64,000 nucleotides of DNA. It comes from Beaufortia kweichowensis. Lineage: Eukaryota > Chordata > Actinopteri > Cypriniformes > Gastromyzontidae. The translations under genes were made by a program, and so were the position numbers. This document shows, piece by piece, positions 12,307-24,557 of this stretch (positions within the stretch are counted from its first letter, which is position 1; every line of letters starts with the position of its first letter). The DNA lies in NCBI GenBank assembly GCA_019155185.1, contig CM032809.1, forward strand, positions 11,533,512-11,597,511, read 5' to 3'. The notes under the pieces are model-generated. The model was not told the origin of the DNA and made no database searches. It saw only the letters and a program-made list of their open reading frames with translations.

Positions 12307-13199
12307 ATATGGTGTAAATACAGTACCGCAGCATTTTTTGTCTTATTACTATTTTAATACAGTTTTTCGGTGGTTTCTTTTGTCATTTTTGATCATGTTG
12401 AAGCAGTAAAGCACCTCAGCATACTAGAATGATGTCTAGTATTCAAGGTTTATACCAGTATTTACAGACAGAGGGCGTGATTGATCTTTTCATAAACGAT
12501 AAGAGCATATGAGACTAAAATGTACATGGATTTAGTATTCTCAGCGTTTCCTGAATCTTATATAATAATATAATTCACCACAAATATATTTTTTATGTTA
12601 TAGATTTATTTTGGGTGTTACCTTACTCTACCTGTTTGGAGGCGGTGTCACTTCCAGTTTGCAATAATGGTGTTCTTTAAGAAGGAAAACATCAATTATT
12701 AGAAATAGTTTTGGGAGCCGATCACTCTGAATGTTAATTGAATATGCTTTTACTGTTAGCTTTGTAGCTATAATGTTAAAGCCAACAAGTAATTCTATGG
12801 AAGTATTTATTTCTTTATGGATCAGTTTAGTTCATACATTTAATGAATGTAATTCATATGTGCCATAACTGGCCTGACAGGTCTTGTGTGTAAAATCAAA
12901 TACTGTTATGTATTGAAAAAAAACGATGCCTTTTTACAGTGAAAACTGATGTTTTCAGTCTTTGACAGATGCCACAGGATGTTTTACATTGGGTTTTATT
13001 TTACTTCAAGCATTGTTTTAGAAGCAGTTCTAGGTGGCAAGACATGAAAATGAGCAAATACAGGAACATGCGTCTTTTAAGTACAGGCGAACTGCGTTGC
13101 TGTCTCGTCCTGCTGAGCTGAAGAATGTCAGGAGGGGTTTAGTCTGATAAGAAACACTAGTGCGGAACAATACATGTTTGAGGAAGATCATATATATAT

Positions 13200-13480
13200 T
13201 TTATCAAGAGTATTCTCTTGCCGGCCTAGCCATGCCAAATTGGCCTTATGGCAGCGTAAAGAAAGCCGGTCTCTAGTGGTGCATACAGTGGAACTGACTT
13301 TTCCGGCTGGAGGCCCTCAGGTTCAGAGAAAGGCAGCCATGCTGCTATAATTGGGGCTGGTGACAGAAGGCAGGAGACAGCGTGATGCCAATTAACCCTC
13401 ATCTGCGCTATGTCCTGTCCAGTATGTGTGATAGGGAAAGGTTTCATTGTTAAGGGCTGGTGCTGATTTCTTTTTAAGGT
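13200..13480. promoter_or_regulatory. Candidate conserved non-coding element
   Basis: A GC-richer island without repeats or coding signal in AT-rich surroundings. It contains homeodomain-type cores such as CTATAATTGG and CAATTAA (13389-13395) among CAGGAGACAG-like words. It lies 2 kb beyond the 3' end of irx4b. Conservation is inferred from texture only. Confidence 0.35.
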
Positions 13481-13959
13481 GTTTCAATTGCAAGTGGTTG
13501 GCTAGTTTAAATGTTGCTCTGAGCAAAATTTTGGGGTGAAGCTGAGCATATGAATTGTTCTGCATATAAAAGTATGGTCTCTATTATTCATTAAGCTAAA
13601 ATTAAGCACACAAAAAAAATACAAAGGGATGTTTGGACGAAATGTTGATGTTATAAATTGCTTTGTATCACTGTTGGCAGGAGGTAATTATTGCCATTTC
13701 TCAAAGAAAACTTCCCCTTTTTAATTTAACTTCATGAATTTTCCCATAATACAGATTTTAGTGTTTGGCACTCTTTAAATGTACTGTTCTACATTTTTTA
13801 ATGACAAAGTAAGAAGTCTCGATTCAATACACTATTTACTATTACTATTACAATTTACCATACAGAACTACTCACCACACACATTGAAAGGCAAATTTTC
13901 GCTCTTTTATAATTACTGTTCCAAACTGTCACCAGAAAACTGATGTGGTCTGTGAAATG

Positions 13960-14120
13960 ACTGCTAACTTTACCTAATTGTCTGCATTAATTTCCCTTTT
14001 TGCCATGTACCAGAGTCATGACCTTTACTCATGGGAGCATGTCATGTTTCTCAGATAGTACAGAATCCAATAAGATAACAATTGCCTTGAGAGAGTCTTA
14101 TGTGGGAAGTTATGTGTGTG
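13960..14120. promoter_or_regulatory. Candidate enhancer-like block
   Basis: Non-repetitive block with clustered TAATTG, GATA-type AGATAACAATTG (a GATA core next to a SOX-type AACAAT) and GTCATGACC. Function inferred only from motif density. Confidence 0.3.
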
Positions 14121-15603
14121 TGTAATTTTTACATTTTTTATCCAAGCCTGCTATATCTGTTTGTGAATGATTAGGTTGAAGTGTTACTTAAACTGCATTG
14201 GAGAGGCACAGTTAATAGTTTAAGGTTCTTTTAGCTCTTTTCAGTTTATGCTGAAAGTTCTTTAACAGCTGGATGTCATCATTTATTACCTTAAATGTAA
14301 GTTATTTATAAAGCCGAAAAGAAAGGAATACTCGGATGAATTCGTTCTGAATAATTCAGTCGAAAATAGTTAATCCCATACAAGGTTGAGACAGGTTTCT
14401 CCTCAGTTCTAATTAATATTTTATTATTCTCTCTGACTTCAAATTGAAAAATTTCAACAAATAAATAAAATAAACAAGGGAAAGTCTCAAGCGTGTCTGC
14501 GATTACCAGACAATGTAGATTACCGATGATATCACAATTTTTCTTAAAATCTTTTCAATATATCGCTGAAACACAAGATACTGAGACAATCGCGGATGTT
14601 TTATTTTGCGACCAATATACTGTAACTTGGAAAGAGAAACATGAGTAAGCAAATATATTCTTAGATTCTGTGCATTGTTGTGCGGGCTTCACAAAATTGT
14701 CGATTTAGTTTTATAAAATCTTAAAATCTTTATAATTAATTTCATCAAGTGACGCTTTTTAAGCTACTTTCAAAGCTGCAATCTGTGTGCCTCATTAAGA
14801 TTTGTTGTGTCATTATGTTACTTCTTGCACCACATGTAAGGATATATAGTCAAATAGGCCAACTAGACAAACCATGGATAACATTTTCTTCTTAGATATA
14901 GTAATGAACTAGTTTCACATGCAACGTTTGCTCTCGTCTCTATAGGACTGTAAAAAGGCAGCAAGTAATTACTTGATGACATTATCAGTCACCTAATGAA
15001 TGTGTTGTTGATTTAAAAAGTTTAGCAGTATGACCCTTTGAGTATTTGTATTTGTCACGACTGAGCGATTAACTTCAGGACCGACGTTGTGTGAAAGGGC
15101 AAAGATGTTTTCTTTCTATATTTAAAAGATATGCTATGCCTTTATAAAACTGATATCATAAAACTGATTGCATTCAACGATTAAATAATACAAAAGAACA
15201 GACAAAAATCTTCAGAGCCCATCGCGCATTAGGGAACATTTCAGGACCATGGACAGCGAACTGGAATTTTTCTTACGGTGTGACTTTATTTTTAAAAGAT
15301 GTGAGAAGAGAAACTTCAGGTTCTGTGTATCTGTGTATTGTGCTATTATACTATGATCATTTTTGATATTTCAGCCGAATTTTCTCATTTAAAAAAGTGC
15401 CAACACTTTCTGCTTTCCACTTTGCTGCGTTAACTTACACATATATAGTTAAACATATACGTTCTCATGAAGTTTTATATTACAACAGCTATATTACAAC
15501 ATTAGTCGATACTAATGTCTTAGCACTTTGTGTATGTAACGTTGAGGTGATGTCCTTTATTTCTCGTGCCACAAGCTTGTATTGAACAAAGGTTGTGTCC
15601 CAG

Positions 15604-18042
15604 TTATGAATTATGCTGAGAGGAAATAGATCCTGAGTGTTCCTGGTAATTATTCTGTGGTGAAATGGCTTCGGTCCATAACTCCGCAGGGTCGCTGAAA
15701 GTTTGGTTTATGTTGGCGTGTCGAAATAAAGGGTCGTGAAAGACACCGTCAACCCAGTTTCTTAGTGTGGCCACTGGAGATTCTTGTTTCCTATTTGTTA
15801 TGTGTGAGTCACAGTTTGTAGAGCACGACGTGTCTTGACTTTTGTGCATGCATGATGAGTAGGCTTGGTTTAACGATGTAGCAGTCTGTGCAAGCGACCA
15901 GATTTTTGGCTTGGTCTCAATGGCCTTTTGGCCTTGAAGGTAGAACTTTGCCGATTGGTTGTCTTCAGTAGTTGGCTTTAAGCAGCCTTCACTAAATTCG
16001 TGGACACCCATCGGAAGATTGGTAATGGATTCGTGAAAAAGGCCTTTAAATTTGTTATCTTGACATTTAGTTGCCTCCGCAAAGGATGGTTTCGATTCGC
16101 ATTCAGAGCTGTCCGATTCTACAAGATCGAAATCATCCAGATCGCTGTGAAGTTGATCCGTATCATTCTTTCCACTGCTGTCTAAAGTTATGAAACAGAT
16201 AATGTATAGTAATGTATAGTATGATAAAAATGCTATTTAAACCATTTTCTTCCACGGTTAAAATAACAAAAATAGCATCAATAAACTTTCAACAAACCGT
16301 TTAACTCCTCCTCGGTCTTTATTTGTGCCTCGTCCATATCTTCTTGGTCGTCATCGCACTCTTTCTCCTCTGAAGTCTTGGTGCGCGGTGACCACGTCAT
16401 CTTATTCTCCTTCTTGAGTCTCCGGCGCGCGTTGGCGAACCAGGTGGACACCTGCGTAAGGGTCATTTTAGTGATGATGGCCAACATGATCTTCTCACCC
16501 TTGGTGGGGTACGGGTTCTTTTTATGTTCCTGCAGCCATGCCTTTAGTGTACTGGTGGTTTCTCTGGTAGCGTTTTTCCTTCTTGTGCCTATGTCTGCGG
16601 ATCCATATCTGAAGAATATGAGAATATGTTATGTAAGTCCATCTCTCTAAAGTAGCAGCACACAGAAAAAGCGATTTCTTACCCATATCTATCATACTGG
16701 TAATGTCCTGAGTGGTCATACGAGTAGTACGCAGAGCTTTGTGAAACTCCTGTCGCTGTTTCTTCTTTCTCAGCGAGTTTGCCCTAATATAAAGCATAAA
16801 AACGAAGAGCTCATAAAGTATGCTTATCGTACGCTAAAGCCATAATAAAAATTGACATTTATATAATCGTAATAATTTTTTTGGTTATTGGTTAAAGTTA
16901 TTGTTCATGAGTAAATAACAAATAAAATGCATACCAGAGAACAAAATGAAGTTGAATCTGGACCGTAAGTGCTGCACGTATCATAAACATGGTTCTTTGA
17001 GCAGGTGTTGCCATACACAGCGGTTGGCATCAGGTCGTGCCGGCCTGAGGCCACAAGCCTGCTTTCATATACCGGACAATAAAGCGAGTTTTGAGGTGAA
17101 GTCGCCACTACAGTGTCCAACAGAGAGCCACTGCTGGATTCATAGCAAGTGCTCAGAGCATTCGAGGTCATCAGGAGCTGTCAAAGAAAGTATAAATGCA
17201 CTGAAACTTTAAAAGTTTTATTTTTTTAAACTTTTCAGCAGTCTGTTACATTCATTACAGATTGATACTTTTAGTTCTTAGTTAAAAACATGTTTAGTGT
17301 TGTCTATATAAACTTTATCAGTAAACATTATCGTGTGTTGCAGTGTGAAACACGTTTATTGACAAACTTTCTTGAGCATGTTGCTTCTGCGTTCCAGACA
17401 ACTCGGATTTACGTAATTCCCCACTTCAAACCCGGTAATAACGTCTGTATTTAGTCTTTTTAGAAGATTTTAGCACATTAAACATAACATTAAACATCAA
17501 TGCTGTTAATGATTTATTAACATTAAAACATCTGAAGTGTTTAACAACATTATATAAGCGCCGTTGCGGATATCATTTCCGGATTTAGGTGGGAAATAAA
17601 CTAAATCCGAGGTGCCTGGAACGCAGAATAATTTCTGCAGCTCAATGGGTAGAGCACTGCGGTGTAAAGGCCAGAGGTTCGAATCCCATTGATCACACAA
17701 ACTTATTATATGTCACCCTGACTGTAAAATCCAGACTAAGTCGTATCTAATTTTGAGATTAGAAACGTCACAGTTTGATTTCAATTATTAATTTCACGGT
17801 GATTTCATATCAAAGTTATATTTTCAGAATGTTCTTATGTAAACAGTAAATCAGTGACTTTAGCTGGACTTTCACATGGCAGGGTCACAAATTAGATACT
17901 GTAAGTCGCTTTAAACAAAACCAAATGCATGCATTTAAAATGTCAGACACTGTAAATATACTATTATACGTGATATTTAAAGGTCTTTAAAAGTTACCTG
18001 AGGTGCTGCGGGGTATGAATAGCCAAACTGTGTAAATGACAT
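15604..18042 (-). CDS. irx4b: Iroquois homeobox protein Irx4
   Basis: Five exons in transcript order: 17998-18042, 16935-17177, 16683-16783, 16298-16608 and 15604-16181. All junctions are GT..AG and in frame, giving 425 residues. It starts MSFTQFGYSYPAAPQ, then LLMTSNALSTCYES, matching the IRX4 N-terminus (MSYPQFGYPYSSAPQ-FLM). The TALE homeodomain spans roughly residues 138-200 and contains the three-residue loop extension and the WFANARRRLKKENK recognition helix. An acidic stretch follows, then LDDFDLVESDSSECESKP, KPKIWSLAQTATS (Iro box, residues 324-336), and SPVATLRNWVDGVFHDP, which is characteristic of Irx4. Family knowledge: a nuclear DNA-binding repressor or activator that sets ventricular heart identity and acts in retina. 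Oddities: 140 bp of the homeobox are identical to irx1b, and the exon 3/4 junction adds Tyr-Gly. Distinguishing b from a rests on the missing irx2. Confidence 0.93.
16402..16541 (-). repeat. 140-bp homeobox tract identical to irx1b 57290-57429
   Basis: Base-by-base comparison of the two homeoboxes shows no difference over 140 nt, third codon positions included. Just outside, differences appear at both ends: AAG vs AAA at the 3' side and AAGG vs AAAG at the 5' side. Codons beyond the homeobox are diverged between the two genes. The copies are inverted relative to each other. Confidence 0.95.
17385..17628. mobile_element. MITE with ~30-bp terminal inverted repeats in irx4b intron 1
   Basis: The left end TTCTGCGTTCCAGACAACTC, followed by GGATTTA, is mirrored by the right end, whose reverse complement is TTCTGCGTTCCAGGCACCTC followed by GGATTTA. 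Inner parts (TTCCCCAC / TTTCCCACC) also pair. Length 244 bp with no coding capacity. No clear target-site duplication, so the superfamily is not assigned. Confidence 0.8.
17634..17700 (+). pseudogene. tRNA-like fragment (tRNA pseudogene or SINE head)
   Basis: Contains a pol III A-box-like CAGCTCAATGGGTAGAGCA and a B-box GGTTCGAATCC 28 nt apart, as in a tRNA. The anticodon and T stems pair poorly and there is no matching acceptor stem, so it is not a functional tRNA. It directly abuts the MITE at 17385-17628, inside irx4b intron 1. It could be a tRNA-derived SINE remnant. Confidence 0.55.
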
Positions 18043-18560
18043 GATGAGTGTCCACAGAACAGAAGGATGCTGTCCCGATACGAGTCATCAGTTCAATGGA
18101 AAGATCTTTTATTAACTGTTGGTTAACCGCTTGCGCCTCTTCGTCTCCAAGTGCTGTGCAGAACGTCACAAAAAGTATAAAAACATGACAAACGTCTATA
18201 CTGTACAGTCGCGCGTTGTTTTAAACACCGATGCGTCTGACGTCAGAGAAGCAGTTTTAAAGGTCCAGAAAACAAATTCGAAGAGTCGCGAAAAGTTGTT
18301 GCGCTCACAGCAAAGCGCATCCGAGTCGCTGGATAACTCAAGAGTCAAGCGACGCGCCTGTGCACTTGCTTGTGAAGAGCCCGCGGGGTCTCGCGCGCGC
18401 ATTAATGAGGACGTGTTCCGTTTCCCCCGCTGGAGCACCTGCCCGCAAGCAGCGAATCACACATCTGACTCCAGCTCGATCACACATGATTGATGACCAC
18501 CACCAAACCATTTCCATAATTGCCTTTCTGTGTAGTTTCAAACACGTGCGTACTACTCGG
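18043..18560 (-). promoter_or_regulatory. irx4b 5' UTR and CpG-rich promoter
   Basis: CpG-dense sequence (GACGCGCC, GTCTCGCGCGCGCATTAATG, AGTCGCGAAAAG) runs from about 18200 to 18450, immediately upstream of the irx4b start. On the minus strand, TTTTTATAC near 18180 is a weak TATA-like element. Several open frames cross the block on both strands, as expected from CpG richness, and none resembles a protein I know. Confidence 0.5.
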
Positions 18561-20429
18561 TAAGTGACTAAAAACATACTTGAAGTATAAAGTGATACAG
18601 AAAAGAATCACACACGCATAAAGGTGTATTAGTTTAGGATCGATATGTATCAAAATACAGTAGTGCTAAACATACAGGGTTTACATCAGCAATAGCAAGA
18701 CGGGTAATAAACTGCAAATGTTATAACAGCCTGAAATAATAAAAACTATAGTTAAAAAGATTTTAGCACTTCACAATAAGGACTGGGTTTTAATAGGCTT
18801 ATTTAGTCTAAACAATTAGCAAATACTTTTACTTTTAGCATTTATTAGTATCTCTTAATGTTATACATGTTATATGGTAATACAAAAACAAACATTAATA
18901 CGTTCATAGTCTTTTGTATTGTGCCTTGCATGTTAACAGATACAGCACTTGATTTCAAATATGTAGTTAATGTTAAGATCAATCAATAGGCTGCTAGGAT
19001 TAATACATGTATCCTATTCCCATTCATGTTAATTAATGTGGTTAAGTAATTTCAACAAAGAAAAAAAGTCTAAAAAGACTTTCTAGAGCAAAACTATCTG
19101 AAATTCAAAAGTAAGTAAAAATACATTTTTGTAAGTGTGCTGTAATCAGCAATACATTACTTCTGATAAAATTGTTGAAGCCTATTATTAAACCCAAATC
19201 AAAAGGTAAGACAGTAAAGTAATAAAACAGTCACATGTTGGACAGGCCAGATAAATGTCTGGACGTAAGTCAATCCTTTAGCACTTAAATACAGAAGCCT
19301 AAATGTGTTTCCCAGTCACCTCTGAACATTTTCATCATTGTGGCTAAGAGGTTTGGCCTGTCAGAGTTCATTTAACATGTATAATGCATAAGGGCACTTC
19401 AGTGCATTTACTTAACACTTTGTTCCCGAGGTCTAGAAGCTCCTTCAGACTCTTCATTAGAGACTGAAACACTGAAAGACATCCTTATGAAAGAGCTGTA
19501 ACCTCATCACTCAGTGTTTGGACTCTTGTTTGTCTAGGTTCGAGCATATGTAACACAACTGATTGAGATGTCACTGGGTTCAGTGTGTACGAAGGTTGTT
19601 TGAATATTATTTGTGGTACAACCTAAAAATAACCTAAAAATGCTAAACATAAGAAGTAATCTTATTATCTTATACAAACTCTGCATTATGTTAACCTAAA
19701 AACAAAAGCAACAACAAATGGTCAATCGTCTAGTGCAGTTTTTGCTAAATTGTAGTTAAAAATAATATGATAAAAAGTCACAGCTTGGTTAATAATAAAT
19801 ATTCCAACAATAATGATAGATGTAAGTACATTTTTACTGTTTACAGTTGTAATATTAAAAAAAATCCAAACCCTAAAATGTACAATAACACACAGTACAC
19901 AATCAAGTATGTTAAAACATAAGGAAGAACAAAGACTTACTAAAACGCTTTAATAAAATGTTTGAATCACTTTGACATCCTCATCTGATATAGATGAGAT
20001 GTGACACTTTTGTAAGAGCCATTTAAATGGAGCTTTCGGATAGACAGTTGTGTGATAGAGTTACATCATAATCTACTGAAATGTTTGTCTCAATCACCAA
20101 GACAGTGGAAGATAAATGTGTGGAGATGGGTGTGTTTTCATAGATGAAGAGACCATCATTCATTGTTACAGGCGAATACAAATCGCCGGCGTTTTGACTG
20201 ACAGTTTTTTTGTTGGACTTGAGAAGCACCATACAAGCAAAAGCTTTATTTCCATTCCAAACTCCAAACATATACAACGGTGCTTGTTCAATATATGAAC
20301 ACTTTTTTCAAGAAACAAATTAAATGTCATTCATGTGAGAGAACATTCTGTCTTCGGTCTCGAGGGACTGCGGATAGTGAGGCTCTGCTGTCTAAAATTG
20401 ACTTACCTTCTATAAAAGTAAAGTATAAA
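18561..20429. other. Start of the gene desert
   Basis: AT-rich, no gene. The stretch 19300-19600 is less AT-rich and non-repetitive, with words such as GGCTAAGAGGTTTGGCCTGTCA and CCCGAGGTCTAGAAGC, and may be a conserved element. The rest shows nothing. Confidence 0.4.
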
Positions 20430-20830
20430 TCTTTACACAATTGACCTTCAACCTCCGGCCACCTCCTACCACTCTCCATCTTTCAATTTTTATGACACTT
20501 AAGAGTTTCCAAAACTATTCCTCTTCCCCTCTCCATCTTTGGCTTGCCCGCTCTTGCTCTTCGGTGTGGAAGGTCCAGGTGGGACCTCCGGCATGCTCTC
20601 AGGCAGACTGTTCGTTCATCCAGGCAGAAAATAGAGAGTTGGGGGAAGGACAGGACATGGAAGGGGAGCAGAATCTACTCTCACACACTTTAGCCCTGAA
20701 AAGCTGCACCTTGGGGGGCAGTGTCAAGCGATCTCTGACACTTCATTCCCCCTGTACACATGAACCGTCTCTGACAGACAGAACAAGTGAAGAACTCTGA
20801 ACTGCGGCTAGAAGAGTGCTGCCTAGAAAG
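20430..20830. promoter_or_regulatory. Candidate conserved non-coding element
   Basis: GC-richer, non-repetitive block rich in CTCTCC, CCAGGTGGGACC and GGACATGGAAGGGG. A 119-codon open frame crosses it on the plus strand, but it has no recognisable domain and no splice context. Regulatory role is inferred from texture and position between irx4b and irx1b. Confidence 0.3.
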
Positions 20831-22115
20831 TGTCCTTAAGAGATATTTTAACATATATAAGATGTCTTTAGTTTCACACTTTTGAATTCTTAGTCAAGAG
20901 ATCCAGGTTAATATATGGGCAAGTGTTCCATTTTCCTAAAGTCTTGTGTTCTTAGTCTTAAGAATATTTAAACAAAATAACACAAAGTAAGACATCTGTA
21001 AGATCTGCATCAACATACTTGATGGCTTAAGAACAACGTTCTTATCAACCAATCAGGCTTAAGATTGGGTTTAGGATAAGATTTAGGCTTAGTGCTTAAG
21101 ACAGGGACTTAAATGTTCTGTATTCTTATCAATGAATCATTTACTCTTTGATTTAAGGGCTTAGGTCTCAAGTTAGGCGAAGGGTTAAACCTATGATTGT
21201 TTCACAGGAATGTTTTCTAACACTGAATGTAGCTTCAGAAGCATGTGATGAAAGTGTAATTCAGGTTGTGTGGGAGCGTTTAAGTTTACAAATTAATTAT
21301 TTTCTGAAAAATACTGAAATCTTATTGCTGCAATGAACTGGCCATCCATGCTTGGACAAGAGATCAAAATGCAGTCCCCAAAGGACCCTCCAGAGGACTA
21401 GTGAGATGGATGGATAAAAAATATATTAAAGGAAGACTGTAGTTAGAGCAAGTCACCTTAAAGTTAATAGATAAAAGCTATTAAACATCTTCTTATGTCA
21501 TAAATACACACGGTTGTATTAACTGTTCTACTTGCTTGAATAATATAAAACTGTTTCTCGGGTTTCATTCAGGTAAGTCTTGATTTCTCATTTCTTAAAA
21601 TGTCCTTGATCATATTGTACCACGGCAGGGCTTGAAATACATTGCATTCATGAATCTAAATCTTGTGATTCCATATGAAAATCTTTACATAAGTCGTATC
21701 GAAGAAACAATAATTGAAGGCTTATAGCAGAGACCTCACTGAAGGTGGCAAGGGATCTAACAATCACACTTTTAATTTCTTAATTTTTGCTAAAATCATG
21801 TAGTTTCCACTGTAGAAAGTGCTTAAAATGGCATGAGCATGAAAAATGCTTTTAGTTTTTATTAAAGGGGGTCTACAGGATCTTTGATCTTCACACATGA
21901 AGGCTTCTGTCAGACACTTTATAATTGAAATTTGCCATTTAGTGTATGATCTATCACAGGTAAACATACACCTGAGAAAAATGAAAACCTTATTATAAAA
22001 CAGGACGTTCCGATTATTTGTGCTTCAATTTAATTCAAGTATTACAGTGGTATTCTTTAAAGCACAATGAAAGTTAAATATGATATATGAACATGGTAAT
22101 AATTCAGTACAATAA
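20831..22115. other. AT-rich spacer
   Basis: No gene. 20930-21200 is rich in recurring CTTAAG and TTCTTA words in both orientations, suggesting an old decayed repeat. Nothing else seen. Confidence 0.4.
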
Positions 22116-22774
22116 TATATACACTGCTTAAAAGTTTAGTCACTTTACTGAAATGTTTTTCAGAATCCTTGAAACCTTTTGATCTGAAGGCATATGACTG
22201 TATGATTGAAATGATGATTTATGTGGGGAAAAATAAAACAAAAATAATAAAATAAAAAATGCAAAAAACAATAATTTATTTCATTGAAAAACATGAAATA
22301 GATGACTAAATAATGAATCAGCCACAAAGAGCCCAGCATAGATGGGAACTTTTTATACTGTTACGGTATCTCAGTGTGAGACCTCACAACACAATCTTAC
22401 AACAGTTTGTAACTAATTTAATAAGGTGGCTAATTTGTATGAATATGTACAGTCTTATTTTACATCAGATTGTACATTTTAGTACGATCTGCCTTAGCCC
22501 CTGTGACATCAGGGTTAGGGACGAGGTTAGGTGTTAATAAAAAGGTGTTGTATTTTTCATATGTATTTGTACAGTTCACTTTGTAAAATTTAATACTTAG
22601 GAGTTTCTGTGAGATTAGGAAGATGCTTGATAAAATGCAGAAAACATATCTGCAAATTTTAGGCAAAGACTATATATTGAAAATCCAAAAATATAACACA
22701 GTTTGTTTTTTGTTTGACTTATTCTAATAAACAATGAATCAGTAAAACTACGCTTTTGATCAGTAGTGTATATA
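22116..22774. mobile_element. Non-autonomous DNA transposon, 'TATATACACT' termini
   Basis: Starts TATATACACTGCTTAAAAGT and ends with the reverse complement of TATATACACTACTGATCAAAAG. The adjoining TCACTTTACTGAAATGTTTT and CTTTTGATCTGAAGGC match, from memory, a repeat common in cyprinids. About 660 bp, with no transposase frame. Confidence 0.6.
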
Positions 22775-24557
22775 AGGTATTGTTCTTTTTTGAAACCATT
22801 TTATATGCATATTGTATGTATCTATGTATCACATGACATTCTGGTTTGATATAGAAACTAGAATGTACAAGATCTACATGTTCTGACCTGGTAATGCACT
22901 AATACACTCATGTCTATATCCATAAATATTTGTGTCAAGGCCTATATCTGTTATGTCATTTTTGCTTATAAGTCTTGTTCAATTCACTTTAAAGACCAGC
23001 ACAGCAGACTGTAGCCTGATGGTGAAACAGTATGAGTGAGTGTTTAAGGGAAGGTACAAACACAACGCAGGCAGTTGTGTGAAGTTTCAAAAGAGCGGCT
23101 GTGGTGTATGTGCGTCTGCTTGGCTTGTTTTTCAGGCCAGTACCACAGAGAGGGCTAGAGCTCTTTAAAGTATGCATTTCCCCATCCCACCGAGACCAGC
23201 GTATTCTTACCCATCACTTCCACTTCATTACTCCCTCACCAGCCATGTATTATTCACCCACATTCAATCCATCCTCCGCTGGGACCAATGTTAGCTGAAA
23301 AACGTTTTAACCTCTTTTACTAACTAAAGTCTCTCGCGCGTTTGCTGTCTCTGTCTCTTTATGTCTCCCTCACTTTAACTACATTTTATATTTATTTTAT
23401 ATGTATGCGACCATAAAATGTATACACGCTATGGATAGACTAAATTGCATTTGATATAGACTAGGCTGCATATACGTTTGAAGCTGGACTAAAAAATACA
23501 ATTGTCAGAAATAGAAAAACAATCAAAACATACATTCATGTCTCTCCTGTGCTGCATACTAATTCTGGTAGTTTACTAATAAGTAAGCTAACATATACGA
23601 AATGTCATGTCCATTTCTTTCTGGTTGAAAGGACATAAAAAGTGAAAGTGTCACATGTTGATTTCAAGTGCCACCGTCTGGACAGTCTGAGTAATGCACA
23701 GGGCAGAATATTTGGGATGATGAAATCCCTCCTCTTATCCTACAGTTATGATAACACTTAGGATTTTAAGACACAAAGGTTATATTTTGACAAAATGTGC
23801 ATGCCAAATGCAGTATGTTTGTTTTAAGAATTAAATGGGAAGGAGGTACATAGAAGAATGTGACTTCATATGATAAAATTCTGAGAATAAACCAATAAAT
23901 AATTCACTGTTATTATTTAGTAATATGAATTTCAATATTATATCATAGATATTAGATCAATCTGAAAGTTCCAGTGTATACTTTTTAATATTTGGTAAGG
24001 TTACTGTTTGCATTAGAGTTTATCTGTATTTATTATTAAGCATTTAGCTTTATGTGAGCTCTATATAGGTCTGTATTATGTCGTCATCCTGTAATGAGGA
24101 GGAAATATATAATAACAGCTCCAAGCAATGGCATGCAAAGGAATACATAACATTTAATTTAATGTTCAATGACAATTAGGTTTGTGAGTGAAATTAAAGG
24201 TTACAAATGGGGGAATACGATTGTATAGGGTATATTCAGCATATGAAAACACCAAGTGTGGTGTTTATTCATGTCAATTCAATCAATCAATTAAAATCAA
24301 TTCTTATTCACTGAAAAATAATTTTTTATAGAATTTATATTAATATAATTTACTTTAAATATTTGATTTTATTAGCTGTTTTTATTAAAACCGCTGAACC
24401 TTTAAATTCAATAGTAGTAGTTAGAAAAACCCAAATATTTTATTTAAAGACACACAAAACTATCACTGTGTGATTCATTTCAAAAGTGCATGATTAACAA
24501 CAAATAATCTTCAGCATATGTATTGATGCAACTTTAAAAACCTAAGTGTTCGTGGTA
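22775..24557. other. Desert segment with one candidate element and a CTCF-like site
   Basis: 22980-23310 is a non-repetitive, GC-richer block (GGCCAGTACCACAGAGAGGG, CCCCATCCCACCGAGACC) and a candidate conserved element. At 23667-23681, AGTGCCACCGTCTGG resembles the CTCF motif read on the minus strand. 23700-24557 is AT-rich with nothing notable. Confidence 0.35.

Larger units (their letters stand above)
12307..15603. other. ndufs6-irx4b intergenic region
   Basis: Mostly AT-rich without genes. It holds two non-repetitive blocks listed separately (13200-13480 and 13960-14120). A weaker CTCF-like match on the plus strand lies at 12467-12479 (CAGACAGAGGGCG). Minus-strand polyadenylation hexamers for irx4b lie at 15556-15561 and 15285-15290. 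Confidence 0.5.

Noticed and set aside
17634..17700. Functional tRNA gene
   Set aside because: A and B boxes are present, but the stems do not pair well and the acceptor stem is missing, so it is reported as a pseudogene or SINE head.
20441..20800. 119-codon plus-strand frame
   Set aside because: No domain, no splice context, Ser/Pro/Leu-rich composition explained by C/T-rich DNA.
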